From: BS750m-G62 sp964577175
GTDB taxonomy: Bacteria > Planctomycetota > Phycisphaerae > FEN-1346
Assembly (NCBI GenBank): GCA_964577175.1
Contig: CAZNYC010000012.1
Location: forward strand, 1 to 48,758
Direction of reading: 5' to 3'
DNA length: 48,758 nucleotides
Part shown: positions 16,662 through 26,629 of the stretch, piece after piece
Layout: every line of letters starts with the position of its first letter
How positions within the stretch are numbered: position 1 is the stretch's first letter
Translations under genes and position numbers: made by a program
The notes under the pieces: generated by a model
What the model was told of the DNA's origin: nothing
Seen by the model: only the letters and a program-made list of their open reading frames with translations
Database searches by the model: none

Positions 16662-16886
16662 TCCGAGGGCCGCTCGCGGCCCGAAGAATCTCGCCGTGGT
16701 CATTGCCTTTTAGTGATTCGCACCCTGGCACGGGTACGGCTCGTGCCGTGGCCGGCGGCGAGACCCTTCGCTTCGCTCAGAGTTTGTGACTTTATTGCTG
16801 CGTGGCCCAACGAACCGCCCCGACGCCCTTGAAAACTGCGGTCCCAAGAGCCGAAGCCCAATAAAGTCACAACCTCTCAGGGTGAG
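16656..16886. repeat. Family B palindromic repeat, copy B3, split by a family C element
   Basis: Read on the minus strand it starts CACCCTGAG, is interrupted by family C (16781-16875), continues CTGAGCGAAGCGAAGGGTCTCGCC, and after a variable loop ends GGCGAGATTCTTCGGG...CTCGGAATGACA at the ferredoxin start. It fills most of the ~305-bp gap before the ferredoxin gene. Confidence 0.8.
16781..16875 (-). mobile_element. Family C, 95-bp MITE-like element, copy C2
   Basis: The reverse complement of C1 with three visible mismatches in 95 bases. The inverted ends are the same, and the flanking direct repeats CTCAG (16776-16780 and 16876-16880) are the complement of the CTGAG at C1. It is inserted at the same position within a family B repeat. 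Confidence 0.8.
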
Positions 16887-16930
16887 AACCCGTTCGCAGG
16901 TCGGCTACGGCGACCGCCGTGCGTTGCCGT

Positions 16931-16965
16931 CAATCCGAAATCCGCAATCCGAAATCCGAAATCGC
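16931..16965. repeat. Short ATCCGAA/ATCCGCA tandem repeat
   Basis: CAATCCGAAATCCGCAATCC and onward: four to five copies of a 7-9 base unit ending at the stop codon of the DUF302 gene. Confidence 0.6.
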
Positions 16966-16966
16966 C

Positions 16967-17449
16967 TCACTTCTCCGCCACAACGTTCGCGAGGATGGCC
17001 TGTTCGTCCTTCGCCACCTTCCCGCCCATGACCTTTGCGATGTTGCCGCCGAACAGCGTGCCCATCAGGCCCGTGTTCATCTTCGAGACGCACACCCGTC
17101 CGTCGTCGGTCTCGTACACCGCAATGCTGCACGGCATGAGGCTCGCCACGTACCGGTCGGTCGTCAGCACGTCCTTCGCGTATTCGGGCTGGCAAAGTTG
17201 GATGACGCGGACCTGCGGTTCCAGCGTCACGCCGCGGGAGGCCATGCTCTTGTTCATGTCGATCGTGGCCGGCGAGGACCAGCCCTGTTCCTCGATGCCC
17301 TTCTGGATGGCCTGGACCGTTTCCTCGAACCCCAGGCGGCTCGGCTCCGTGACGATCATCATGCCCGGCATCGTCTGGACGACGACGAGCGCCGTCGCGG
17401 CGGCGCCGACGACCAGCCCAACGACGCCGCCGATGAGAATGCCTTTCAT
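16967..17449 (-). CDS. DUF302 domain protein, membrane-anchored
   Basis: A 160-residue protein with an N-terminal membrane helix (residues ~4-26, Gly/Val/Ala-rich) and a DUF302 domain (~30-150: GFEETVQAIQKGIEEQGW, then VIQLCQPEYAKDVL, MPCSIAVYETDDGRVCVS, and a C-terminal segment that mentions NAKV-type residues). DUF302 is a compact fold found in proteins associated with metal, sulfur and redox stress, but its chemistry is unsettled. GGGAG precedes the ATG at 17449. It lies 100 bases after the ArsR-type gene with repeat A4 between, so the pair is probably co-transcribed. Confidence 0.85.
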   Translation of the reverse strand: MKGILIGGVVGLVVGAAATALVVVQTMPGMMIVTEPSRLGFEETVQAIQKGIEEQGWSSPATIDMNKSMASRGVTLEPQVRVIQLCQPEYAKDVLTTDRYVASLMPCSIAVYETDDGRVCVSKMNTGLMGTLFGGNIAKVMGGKVAKDEQAILANVVAEK

Positions 17450-17515
17450 GGCTGTGCTCCCTTTCAGGATTCCGATTCGTTCGCCCGCCACGAGCGGCGG
17501 ATATCGTGCTTCCGT

Positions 17516-17544
17516 GCGCGGCGGGTCTCCGCCCCCGCCGCGCG
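17516..17544. repeat. Family A palindromic repeat, copy A4
   Basis: GCGCGGCGGGTCTCCG followed by CCCCCGCCGCGC: one near-perfect palindrome between the ArsR-type and DUF302 genes. Confidence 0.75.
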
Positions 17545-17549
17545 CCGCC

Positions 17550-17948
17550 TCATGCCTCCTCGTCCGTCCGGCACGAGCGGCGGATGCAGTGAATCACGTC
17601 CACCACGTGCCGGTTCGCAATGCGGTAATACACGTGGTTCCCCTCGCGCCGGGCCTCCAGGACGCCGCGGTCGCGCATCAGGCCGAGTTGCTGGCTCGTG
17701 ACGGCGGGCTTCGTGCCGAGGGCGTCGACGATCTCGCCGACGCTCCGCTCGCCGCCCTCCAGGAGGTCGATGATGCGGAGGCGCAACGGATGGGCGACGG
17801 CCTTCAGGGTCCGGGCCACGCGGTTCCAGTCGGGCGGCGGCGTCGCATCGCCGTTGCCGCCCTCGTCGGCGGTCCGGCGACGGCCCTTGCTCCGGTTGCG
17901 CGGCGCCGCCGTCCGGCGTCGCGTGCGTTTCGTTTCGGCAGCGCTCAT
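17550..17948 (-). CDS. ArsR-family winged-helix transcriptional regulator
   Basis: A 132-residue regulator. A basic, disordered N-terminus (~40 residues, many Arg) precedes the winged helix (VARTLKAVAHPLRLRIIDLL, then SVGEIVDALGTKPAVTSQQL, then the wing REGNHVYYRIA). The recognition helix is about residues 82-92. There is no ELCVCDL metal site, but two cysteines near the C-terminus (C121 and C126 in HCIRRSC) could sense thiols or a metal. GAAGGAGG precedes the ATG at 17948. As the first gene of the minus-strand run it is the likely local repressor of itself and DUF302, and perhaps of the export genes beyond. Confidence 0.9.
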   Translation of the reverse strand: MSAAETKRTRRRTAAPRNRSKGRRRTADEGGNGDATPPPDWNRVARTLKAVAHPLRLRIIDLLEGGERSVGEIVDALGTKPAVTSQQLGLMRDRGVLEARREGNHVYYRIANRHVVDVIHCIRRSCRTDEEA

Positions 17949-17969
17949 CGCTTCCTCCTTCTCTTTTCC

Positions 17970-17998
17970 ACGATATGCGCACACTCTAAACTGGTCAA
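17970..17998 (-). promoter_or_regulatory. Promoter of the arsR-DUF302 run
   Basis: On the minus strand TTGACC (17993-17998) and TATCGT (17970-17975) are separated by exactly 17 bases and lie about 22 bases before the regulator's ATG. This is the best sigma70-type match in this region, and the regulator probably binds over or near it. Confidence 0.65.
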
Positions 17999-18179
17999 GC
18001 CCGAAATGAAAAAGCCGCTGACATTCTGCGCGGTGGCCCGCGGCACCGCGGTGTCACCGCTTCCCGCCCGAGCGAGCGGAATTGGCCGGAGACCCCTCCC
18101 CCCGCGAAACGTATAACTCTCCGGGCCGGGAGGCACGCACCGGCCGGTCCGGCCGGCCCCTCTCGAAACGCGACTCACC

Positions 18180-18207
18180 TTGACCCGACCGAAATCGGCG
18201 GTATCAT
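18180..18207 (+). promoter_or_regulatory. Promoter of the propeller/Bat-like run
   Basis: TTGACC (18180-18185), 16-base spacer, TATCAT (18202-18207), 46 to 100 bases before the candidate starts of the large propeller gene. The rest of the 300-bp divergent region shows no other feature except a partial family A motif (ATGCGCGGCGGG) at 18231. Confidence 0.6.
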
Positions 18208-18309
18208 GGTCAAGGCGGCTTTCACCCTTCATGCGCGGCGGGTGTACGATCGATGACGTCCTCCGGACAAAGCCGACGGCACAGTGATTCGGCGACGCAT
18301 CGCGCCGCG

Positions 18310-21300
18310 ATGCGCAGCACGAGGGGCCGCCCGTGCCGCCTTCTCCTCCTCCTCTGCCTCGCCGCGGCCGCCGTCCCGCTTGAAGCCGCGCACGCGGAAG
18401 CCGCCGTCACCATCCAGGGCAACAAGGCGGAGGTCCGCGTCCACGTCGCCGGACCACAGCCCGCCGGGGGCGCGGCTGAACCCGCCGCCGAGAGCGGCGA
18501 AGCGGCAAACAAGGATGAGGACAAGGACGATAAGGGCGAGGCCGACGCCGACGAGGACGACCGCCCGTTCCTCCAAGGCGCCCACCTCGAAACGAGTTTC
18601 GAGGCCGACCGCCTGCTCCGCCGGGCCCGCGACTTCCTCGAGGCCGACCCGCCCCGGTACCGCAAAGCCGTCATCGTCCTTCAGCACGTCATCGAGGAGG
18701 ACGCCAACGTCCTCGCCACCGCCGACGGCCGGACGTACCACCCCGTCCGCGAAATCGCCGAACGTACCCTCGTCGCCATAGGGCCGGAAGGCCTGGCGGC
18801 GTACCGCACGGAGGTGGACGGCCAGGTCAAGGCCCTCCTCGCCCCGGCCGGTGCCCAGCGAGACGCCGAGGGCCTCCGCATCGTCGTCAGCCGGTTCTTC
18901 CTGTCGAGCCGGGGCGACGAGGCGGCTTTCGCGCTCGCCTCGTTGTACCTCGACGAACACGCCTGGGCGCGCGCCCGCCGGCTCCTGGTCCGCTTGGCGG
19001 ACCGGTATCCGGACTCGTCCGTCCCGCAGGGAAAGGTCCTGCTCCGCCTTGCCCTGGCGTGCCGGCGGTCGGGCGACGCGAAGGGCGCGCGCGCCGCGTG
19101 GGAACGTCTCATCGGCCTGGAATCCCCCGCCGTCCCCCCCGAGGCGATGGCCGCCGTCCGGACGGAAATCGAGGCGCCCGCGGCCGAGGAGTCCGAGGCG
19201 GCCGGCCCGCAGACGGTGTCCGCCGGCGCCGCCCCCGCCCTGCCCGCTGCACACGTCGACGGCCCCCGCGGCCTGTGGGTGCCGATTTGGGAGCGGCCGA
19301 TCGAGATCCTTCCCGCCGGCGTTCCCGCGCGATACCTCGGCGTCGGTAACCGGAAACAGAAAGCCGAGGTCACGGAGCGGCTGCGCGAGCAGTTGCGCGG
19401 CCGGTGGCAGCAGTCCGGCTGGGTGCCCGCCGGCTCGGTCCTCCTCGACGGTCCGGACCTGCTCGTCAAGTCGCACGCCCGCCTGCTGTGCCTCGACGCC
19501 GCCACCGGCGACCTCCGCTGGCAAACCGACGTCCCGGAGGAACCCGAGCAGCAGACGACGGGCTTCTCCGTCCACGCGCAGTTCGCCGGCACGTCCGAGC
19601 CCCGAACGCCCATGGACATCCTCGCCTTCAGCGACGAAATCAGCAAAGCCGTCAGCGTCATCGGCGACACCGTGTACCATATCGAGGACCACCCCGCCGA
19701 CCAGTGGACCCACCGCCGCCCGCGTGTCGTCATCCGGATCGTCAACGGCAAACAGGTACGGACGCAGGGGGAGGACCCGCTTACCGGCAACCGCCTGGCC
19801 GCCTGCGACCGCCGGACCGGCGCCGTGCGGTGGCGCCTCGGCCGGACCAAGGACAAGGCCGACCCGTTTTTCGGTCTGCGGTTTCTCGCCCCGCCGGTGG
19901 CATGCGGCGAGCGGATTCTCGTCCCCGTCGAATCGGACGGAGAACTGGCACTGGCGGCCCTGGACCCGGCGGACGGCACCCTGCGGTGGCGAACGTTCCT
20001 GTGCTCCCTCTCCGCCGGACGCCGGAGGCTCTGGGACAAGGTCGGCCTCCTCACCGACGGCGGCGACGTCTACGTCGCTTCCGGCGAGGGCGTCGTCTTC
20101 TCCCTGGACGGCGTGGACGGCACCATCCACTGGGCCGCCCGCTACGACCGGACGTTCGATGAGGGTACCCCCAGCCGGACTACCCTCCACAGCGCCACGG
20201 GTTGGCGCGTGAGCCGCCTCTTCCTGCATGGCCGCCGGCTCCTGCTCCTCCCCGTCGACGCGGCGGCCGCCCTCACCTTCGACACGCGGACGGGCGGCCT
20301 TCTGGCCCGCCATCCGACCCCCGGCCTCTCCCGCTGCCTCGGGGCCGACGGCGACCGCCTCTGGGCCGCCGGACCCGACCGCGTCCGGTGCCTCGACCTC
20401 GCCACCGGCGAACCGGTCTGGGACACGCCACTCGGCGACAACGCCCGCGGGTACGGGTGCGGCTTCGTCGGGCACGACGCCGTCTACGTGCCCGCCGACG
20501 AGACGCTCCTGCGGCTCGATCGCGCCACCGGCCGCCGCCTCGCCGGCCTCGGCGTCATGACGCCGGACGACGTGCCCATCGGCAACGTGGCGACGGACGG
20601 GCGGCGTCTGTTCGTCCTCGGGCCGGGTCGGGTGTACGCGCTGGCGGCGGCGTCGGCGCGGCTGGCCCAACTGGACCAGGCGCTGGAGACCGCGGGCCCC
20701 GCGCTGGCCTCCGCCGAGGACGCCCTGACGCGAGCGGAGCGCGAACTCGCCGCCGCCCGCCGCGCCGCCGACCGGTTCGACGAGGCTCTCACGGAAGCCG
20801 TCCGCCGCGTGGAAGCCCTCCGCAAGAAGGCGGCGGCCCTCCAACCGCAGCGCGTCGAGGCCGAGGCCGACCTCACGGAACTCCAGGAGAAACAGGCCGC
20901 CCTCCAGGACCGGACCGCCGAGGCGCCCGAGGATGCCGAGACCCTCGCCGCCGCCCGCCGGCAAGCGGTCGAGCAGGTCGCCGCGGCCCTTCGCCGGCGT
21001 CACGAACTGGCGGAGGAGCAAACGGAAGTGACCGCCCGTCTCTCCGACGCCCAGGCCGGCCGTCAGCAACTCGAAGAGAAGCGGGCCGACGCCTCGGCCC
21101 GGGCGGCCGATCTCGAGAAGCGCCGCGACGCCTCCCGCGACACCGCCGCCGAAACGCGCCGACGGTACCTCACCGCCTGCCTGGCCCGCGCCCGCATCGA
21201 GCAGGCACGCGGCGGGTACGACCGGGCCGCCTCCACGTACCGGACGGCGATGAAGGCCGCCGCCCCCTCGCCCTTGCGGGAGCCGATTCGCCGGGGACTC

Positions 21301-23352
21301 TTCGAGGTGTACCTGGCCCAGGCCGACGAGAGCCGCGGCGAGGCGGCCCGCGCCGCCCTGGCCCAGGCCCGCCGCGTGGCCGACGGTCCCGCAGAGACCC
21401 TCCGCGTCCGGCAGGCCGTCGCCGAAACGTTCGAGCGCGAGGGCGACCCGGAACGCGCCCTGGCCGCCTACCTCGACATCGCCGACCACGAGGCCGACGC
21501 CCTGGTCACCGTGGAGGACGGACCCGCCTCCTGGCAGGTCAGCCCGGCGGGGGCGGTGGCCGAGGGCGTTCGGTCGCTCCTTTCCGCCCACGGCGAGGCC
21601 CTGGCCCCTGCAGTGCGGCGGCATGCGGCAGCCGCGCTGAAAGCCGCGCGGGAGGCAAACGACCTCGCTCGATTGCGGACGCTCCTCCGCACGTTCGGGG
21701 GCACGGAGGAGGCCACCCGCGCCGGCCTCGACGCCGCCGCCCTGGCCGACACCGACGGGCAGACCGAGACCGCCGAACTCATCCTCCACGAGATGCTCCG
21801 CAGTCCGCACGAGGAAACCCGCGCGGCGGCGCTGGCGCGGCTGGCCCACATGCACCAGGCCGCCGGCTGGACGGTGCAGGCCCGCGGCGAATGGCGGCGG
21901 CTGGCCGACGCCTTTCCCCAAACGCCGACCGTCTTCGACGGCGAGACCACCCCGGGCGAAACCCTGGGCCGCCGGCACCTGGAGGACCTGGGCCCTGCGG
22001 ACCCGGCCCCGTCCCGGACGCTGCCGCCCCCGCCGTGGCACTCGCTCTGGAAGGTGGAAGGCCGGCACGTGAACCTGCTGCTGCCGCCGGCCGGCGAGTT
22101 GCGGCACTTCGGCCACCCCGGCGCTTCGCAGTTCCTCCTGGAGCACGCGCTCATCTGGCGGCTCTCGCCATCGCGGGGCCTGGTGTGCCGACGGCTCCGC
22201 GACGGCAAGGCGGTCTTCGATTGCGACCTGGCCGACCGGTCCGTCTCGTTCGGCGGCAGCAAGCCGCGCGAAGGCCACGTCGTCATCGCCCGCAACAGCC
22301 GGGAGGTAGCCGCCATCGGCCTCGTCTCCGGCAAGGTGCTGTGGTCCCGCAAGGAAGGGATGTCGACCAACCGGGCGAGTGCCCACATGATCAGGAACCT
22401 GATGCAGCGGGCCATGTTCCGCGGCCTGTGGGGGACCGGGCGGGCCGCCACCGGCACGTACGTCTTCTGCCCGACCGACCGGTCGGTCCGGGCGCTGGAC
22501 CTGGCGACGGGGCGCCTTTTGTGGCAGCGGACCTTTCGCCGCCGCCGGTTCTCGGGTATCCAGGAAGCCTCCGGCCTCGTTTGCCTCGTGATGGACGGCG
22601 GCAAGGCACTGATGCTCTGCGACGCCCTGACGGGGGCCGACCGCGGTACCGTCGCCCTGGACGTCGGCCAGCCCCACGCCTGGTCGCTGCTGATGCTCGG
22701 CGACGGCTTCATCGCCCAGCCGCGCGACCCGAAGACCGGCGCGTTCCGGCTGGCGTTTCGCGATCTGGCCGGCGGCGGAGAACGGTGGGCCCTGGCCCCC
22801 TCGCCGCAGCCGAAGATGGTCTTCCCGCTCGACCCGGAGACGGTGTGCCTGGTGGAGCGGGGCAAGTCGGTCGAGATTCGCGACCTGGCCACGGGCGGCC
22901 TCCGCGGGCGGTGCGAGGCCGACGTGCCCATCCTGCCACACCTGGCCGACGTCTGCCTCGGCCCGACGGGCCGGCAGATCTACCTCGTCAGCCGCCAGGG
23001 CATGCAGAGCAGCCTGGCCATCGTCGACCTGGAGGCCGGCGAGGCCCGGACATACGACTTCGGCGAGAACCAGGCCGGCCGGCCGCTGCCCGCCGAACTC
23101 TACGCCGCCGCCGGCGACTATCTGCCGTTCGTCGAGCGAGTCGAGGGCACCCGCCGGTACCGCGTGCGGTTCCTGCGGCGAAGCGACGGCCAGCCCGCCG
23201 AAGGCATCGCCCTGCCGTCCGCCGACGGGGACGGCACGTTCGAGAACCTCTCGACCCTCGTCTGCCGCGACGGCGTGCTGCTCGTCGTGACGAACCGCTC
23301 CGTCGAGGCGTTCGGGTCCCTGCCGCCGGGCGAACAACTGGCTTTGGAGTAG
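18310..23352 (+). CDS. Giant secreted protein: two PQQ-like propellers around a coiled coil and TPR region
   Basis: About 1,680 residues. The ATG at 18310 opens a compact signal peptide (RGRPCRLLLLLCLAAAAVP, cut near HAEA). An ATG at 18253, in frame, would add 19 residues and neither has a clear ribosome-binding site. Order: acidic linker; TPR-like helices (~90-310); first PQQ-type propeller (~310-775, e.g. CLDAATGDLRWQTD, ALDPADGTLRWRTF); a long Ala/Glu/Arg coiled coil (~777-957); TPR-like repeats (~965-1120); second propeller (~1240-1670, e.g. ALDLATGRLLWQRTF). The blade motif 'D..tG.l.W' recurs. Such proteins are typical of planctomycete envelopes and are thought to be scaffolds; no quinone-enzyme active site is evident. 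It leads the run into the prenyltransferase-like and MoxR genes. Confidence 0.85.
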   Translation: MRSTRGRPCRLLLLLCLAAAAVPLEAAHAEAAVTIQGNKAEVRVHVAGPQPAGGAAEPAAESGEAANKDEDKDDKGEADADEDDRPFLQGAHLETSFEADRLLRRARDFLEADPPRYRKAVIVLQHVIEEDANVLATADGRTYHPVREIAERTLVAIGPEGLAAYRTEVDGQVKALLAPAGAQRDAEGLRIVVSRFFLSSRGDEAAFALASLYLDEHAWARARRLLVRLADRYPDSSVPQGKVLLRLALACRRSGDAKGARAAWERLIGLESPAVPPEAMAAVRTEIEAPAAEESEAAGPQTVSAGAAPALPAAHVDGPRGLWVPIWERPIEILPAGVPARYLGVGNRKQKAEVTERLREQLRGRWQQSGWVPAGSVLLDGPDLLVKSHARLLCLDAATGDLRWQTDVPEEPEQQTTGFSVHAQFAGTSEPRTPMDILAFSDEISKAVSVIGDTVYHIEDHPADQWTHRRPRVVIRIVNGKQVRTQGEDPLTGNRLAACDRRTGAVRWRLGRTKDKADPFFGLRFLAPPVACGERILVPVESDGELALAALDPADGTLRWRTFLCSLSAGRRRLWDKVGLLTDGGDVYVASGEGVVFSLDGVDGTIHWAARYDRTFDEGTPSRTTLHSATGWRVSRLFLHGRRLLLLPVDAAAALTFDTRTGGLLARHPTPGLSRCLGADGDRLWAAGPDRVRCLDLATGEPVWDTPLGDNARGYGCGFVGHDAVYVPADETLLRLDRATGRRLAGLGVMTPDDVPIGNVATDGRRLFVLGPGRVYALAAASARLAQLDQALETAGPALASAEDALTRAERELAAARRAADRFDEALTEAVRRVEALRKKAAALQPQRVEAEADLTELQEKQAALQDRTAEAPEDAETLAAARRQAVEQVAAALRRRHELAEEQTEVTARLSDAQAGRQQLEEKRADASARAADLEKRRDASRDTAAETRRRYLTACLARARIEQARGGYDRAASTYRTAMKAAAPSPLREPIRRGLFEVYLAQADESRGEAARAALAQARRVADGPAETLRVRQAVAETFEREGDPERALAAYLDIADHEADALVTVEDGPASWQVSPAGAVAEGVRSLLSAHGEALAPAVRRHAAAALKAAREANDLARLRTLLRTFGGTEEATRAGLDAAALADTDGQTETAELILHEMLRSPHEETRAAALARLAHMHQAAGWTVQARGEWRRLADAFPQTPTVFDGETTPGETLGRRHLEDLGPADPAPSRTLPPPPWHSLWKVEGRHVNLLLPPAGELRHFGHPGASQFLLEHALIWRLSPSRGLVCRRLRDGKAVFDCDLADRSVSFGGSKPREGHVVIARNSREVAAIGLVSGKVLWSRKEGMSTNRASAHMIRNLMQRAMFRGLWGTGRAATGTYVFCPTDRSVRALDLATGRLLWQRTFRRRRFSGIQEASGLVCLVMDGGKALMLCDALTGADRGTVALDVGQPHAWSLLMLGDGFIAQPRDPKTGAFRLAFRDLAGGGERWALAPSPQPKMVFPLDPETVCLVERGKSVEIRDLATGGLRGRCEADVPILPHLADVCLGPTGRQIYLVSRQGMQSSLAIVDLEAGEARTYDFGENQAGRPLPAELYAAAGDYLPFVERVEGTRRYRVRFLRRSDGQPAEGIALPSADGDGTFENLSTLVCRDGVLLVVTNRSVEAFGSLPPGEQLALE

Positions 23353-23356
23353 CGCA

Positions 23357-24400
23357 GTGCGCCACCGCCGTGTCATCCGGGCCGTCCTTTTCGCCTTGGC
23401 CGCCGCCCTCGCCGGCCGGCCGGCCGTGGCGGCGCCGCGTCCGGATATGGTCACACCGGAGACCGAACGGGCGATCGAGCGCGGCCAGGCATTCCTGGCC
23501 CGCATCCAGGCCCGCAACGGCGCCTGGCGCAGCCGGACACGTTACGGTGTGTACCCGTGCGCGATCACGTCGCTGGCGGGGCTGGCCCTGATGGCCGGCG
23601 GCAGCACACCCGCCGAAGGGCCGTACGCCGACAACGTCCGCCGGGCCGTTGACTTCATTCTCAAGCGAGCCAACCGCAACGGCCTCATCGCCGTCATGGG
23701 CGAAGAGCAGCGGCCGATGTACGGGCACGGGTTCGGCACGCTCTTCCTGGCCCAGGCGTACGGGGCGGAGCAGGACGCCGAACTCCAGAAGGACCTGTAC
23801 CGCGTCCTCTCCCGCGCCGTCCAACTGACCGCCCGGAGCCAGTCGCCCGACGGCGGGTGGCTCTACACGCCCGACGCGGGCAGCGACGAGGGCAGCGTGA
23901 CGGTAACGCAGATCCAGGCCCTCCGCGCCTGCCGCAACGCCGGCATCAAGGTGCCGAAGGCCACCATCCAGCGGGCGGTGGAGTACGTCGCCCGGTGCGC
24001 CAACGACGACGGGGGCATCAGTTACTCGTTGCGGAACCTCGGCCGCAGCCGCCCCCCCATCACCGCCGCCGCCGTGGCCGTCCTTTACAACGCCGGCAAC
24101 TACGACAGCCCCATCGCCCTGCGGGCGCTGGATTACGTGAAGAACCACATCGAGGGCGGGGGGACCGGGGTATTCCGCGGCCACCGGTGTTACGCCCTCC
24201 TCTACGCCGCCCAGGCCATGTACCTTTCCAGCGAGGCAAACTGGCAGTGGTTCTTCTCGAAGTACCGCGACGAACTCCTCGGCCAGCAGGGCGAGGACGG
24301 CAGTTGGCCCGGCGGCAACGTGGGCGAGGTGTACGGCACCGCCATGACGCTGCTCGTCCTCGAACTGCCGTACCGGTACCTGCCCATTCTCCAGCGCTAG
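23357..24400 (+). CDS. Prenyltransferase/squalene-oxidase-repeat (terpenoid cyclase fold) protein
   Basis: A 347-residue exported protein with an N-terminal signal peptide (cut near AVAAP). The rest is an alpha/alpha toroid of repeated 'QSPDGGWLYTP', 'NDDGGISYSL', 'GEDGSWPGG' turns (the QxxDGxW motif) characteristic of prenyltransferase and squalene-oxidase repeats. It lacks the DxDD-type cyclase motif, so it is probably a binding or structural member. The GTG at 23357 lies 4 bases after the preceding stop and follows GGAG. Family members of this kind are commonly linked to MoxR/DUF58/VWA clusters in Planctomycetota, as here, 16 bases before moxR. Confidence 0.85.
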   Translation: MRHRRVIRAVLFALAAALAGRPAVAAPRPDMVTPETERAIERGQAFLARIQARNGAWRSRTRYGVYPCAITSLAGLALMAGGSTPAEGPYADNVRRAVDFILKRANRNGLIAVMGEEQRPMYGHGFGTLFLAQAYGAEQDAELQKDLYRVLSRAVQLTARSQSPDGGWLYTPDAGSDEGSVTVTQIQALRACRNAGIKVPKATIQRAVEYVARCANDDGGISYSLRNLGRSRPPITAAAVAVLYNAGNYDSPIALRALDYVKNHIEGGGTGVFRGHRCYALLYAAQAMYLSSEANWQWFFSKYRDELLGQQGEDGSWPGGNVGEVYGTAMTLLVLELPYRYLPILQR

Positions 24401-24416
24401 AAGGAGCCGTCCCGCG

Positions 24417-25546
<1,130 letters not shown>

Positions 25547-25550
<4 letters not shown>

Positions 25551-26476
25551 CCGACGACCCCGGCCGCCGCTACCTCGACCCGAAGGTCCTGAACCGGATC
25601 GCCCGGCTCGACGTCCGCGCCCGGACGGTCGTCGAAGGGTTCATCAGCGGCCTGCACAAGAGCCCGTACCAGGGGTACTCCGTCGAGTTCGCCACCCACC
25701 GCGAGTACGTGCCCGGCGACGAAATGAAGCATATCGACTGGAAGGTATGGGCACGGGCCGACCGCTACTACGTCAAGCAATACGAGGAGGAGACGAATCT
25801 CCGCAGCACCCTGCTCGTCGACGTCAGCCGGTCGATGCGTTACGGCACGGGCGACCGCGACGGCCGCATGAGCAAGTTCGACTACGCCGCCACCGTCGCC
25901 GGCTCGCTCGCCTACCTCCTCCAGCAACAGCAGGACGCCGTGGGCCTGGTGACGTTCGACACCGAGGTGCGGCAGAGCCTGCCGCCGTCCAGCCATCCGA
26001 GCCACCTGAAACTCCTCCTCCACGAACTCGCCGGCACGGAGCCCGACCGCCGGACGGACGTCTCGGACGTCTTCCACCGGCTGGCCGAGCAGTTGACCCG
26101 GCGGGGGCTGGTCGTCCTCATCTCGGACCTCCTGGTGGATCTGGAAGCGCTGCGGCAGACGCTCCAGCACTTCCGGCACAAGCGGCACGAGGTCATCCTC
26201 TTCCACGTGATGCACGAGGACGAACTCGAATTCCCGTTCCAGGACAACACGCTCTTCCGCGGCCTGGAACTCGACCAGGAGATCCTGACGGAGCCGCGCG
26301 CCCTCCGGCGGGCCTACCTGGAAGCGCTGGAGGCCTACCTGGAGCGCGTCCGCCGGCTGGCCGCCAAGGGCGGCGTCGACTACGTCCTGATGAGCACCGC
26401 CGACCCGCTCGACGCGGCCCTGGCCAGTTACCTGGCCTTCCGCCGGCGCACGGCCCGGACGGTCCTCGGGCGATAG
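25547..26476 (+). CDS. DUF58 (VWA-like) protein, MoxR partner
   Basis: A 309-residue cytoplasmic protein of the DUF58 family. The signature YVPGDEMKHIDWKVWARAD lies at residues 54-72, and a VWA-like metal site VDVSRSM at 91-97 (D92, S94, S96). These proteins bind the MoxR ATPase and probably present substrates or clients to it. The GTG start overlaps the moxR stop by 4 bases, so the two are translated together. It is followed, after repeat D1, by the membrane VWA gene, the classical Bat-like arrangement. Confidence 0.93.
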
Positions 26477-26500
26477 ACCTCAGGCGGCCACGACTGGAAC

Positions 26501-26574
26501 GTGCCACGGCCGGTCTTGTCCGGCCGCGCGCTCGGCCCTGCAAGAACACGGCGGGGCAAGACCCGTCGTGGCAC
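26501..26574. repeat. Family D palindromic repeat, copy D1
   Basis: GTGCCACGGCCGGTCTTGTC at the left and GGCAAGACCCGTCGTGGCAC at the right are inverted over ~16 bases around a ~35-base loop. It occupies the gap between DUF58 and the BatA-like gene. D2 has the same form. Confidence 0.75.
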
Positions 26575-26629
26575 ATGCGAGCCAGGGGTGCACGCCACCC
26601 GCGCCGGAGTTGAATGACAGGAGTCGCCC

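Noticed and set aside
13510..16713. A 1,067-codon plus-strand frame opposite the MMPL transporter
   Set aside because: It is rich in His/Arg/Gln/Asp, as expected from the antisense of a membrane protein, with no recognisable motif.
18229..23517. A 1,762-codon open frame on the minus strand opposite the propeller gene
   Set aside because: It is an antisense shadow in high-GC DNA. It has no domain, no signal and low-complexity Gly/Arg/Ala text, while the plus strand has clear repeats and a signal peptide.
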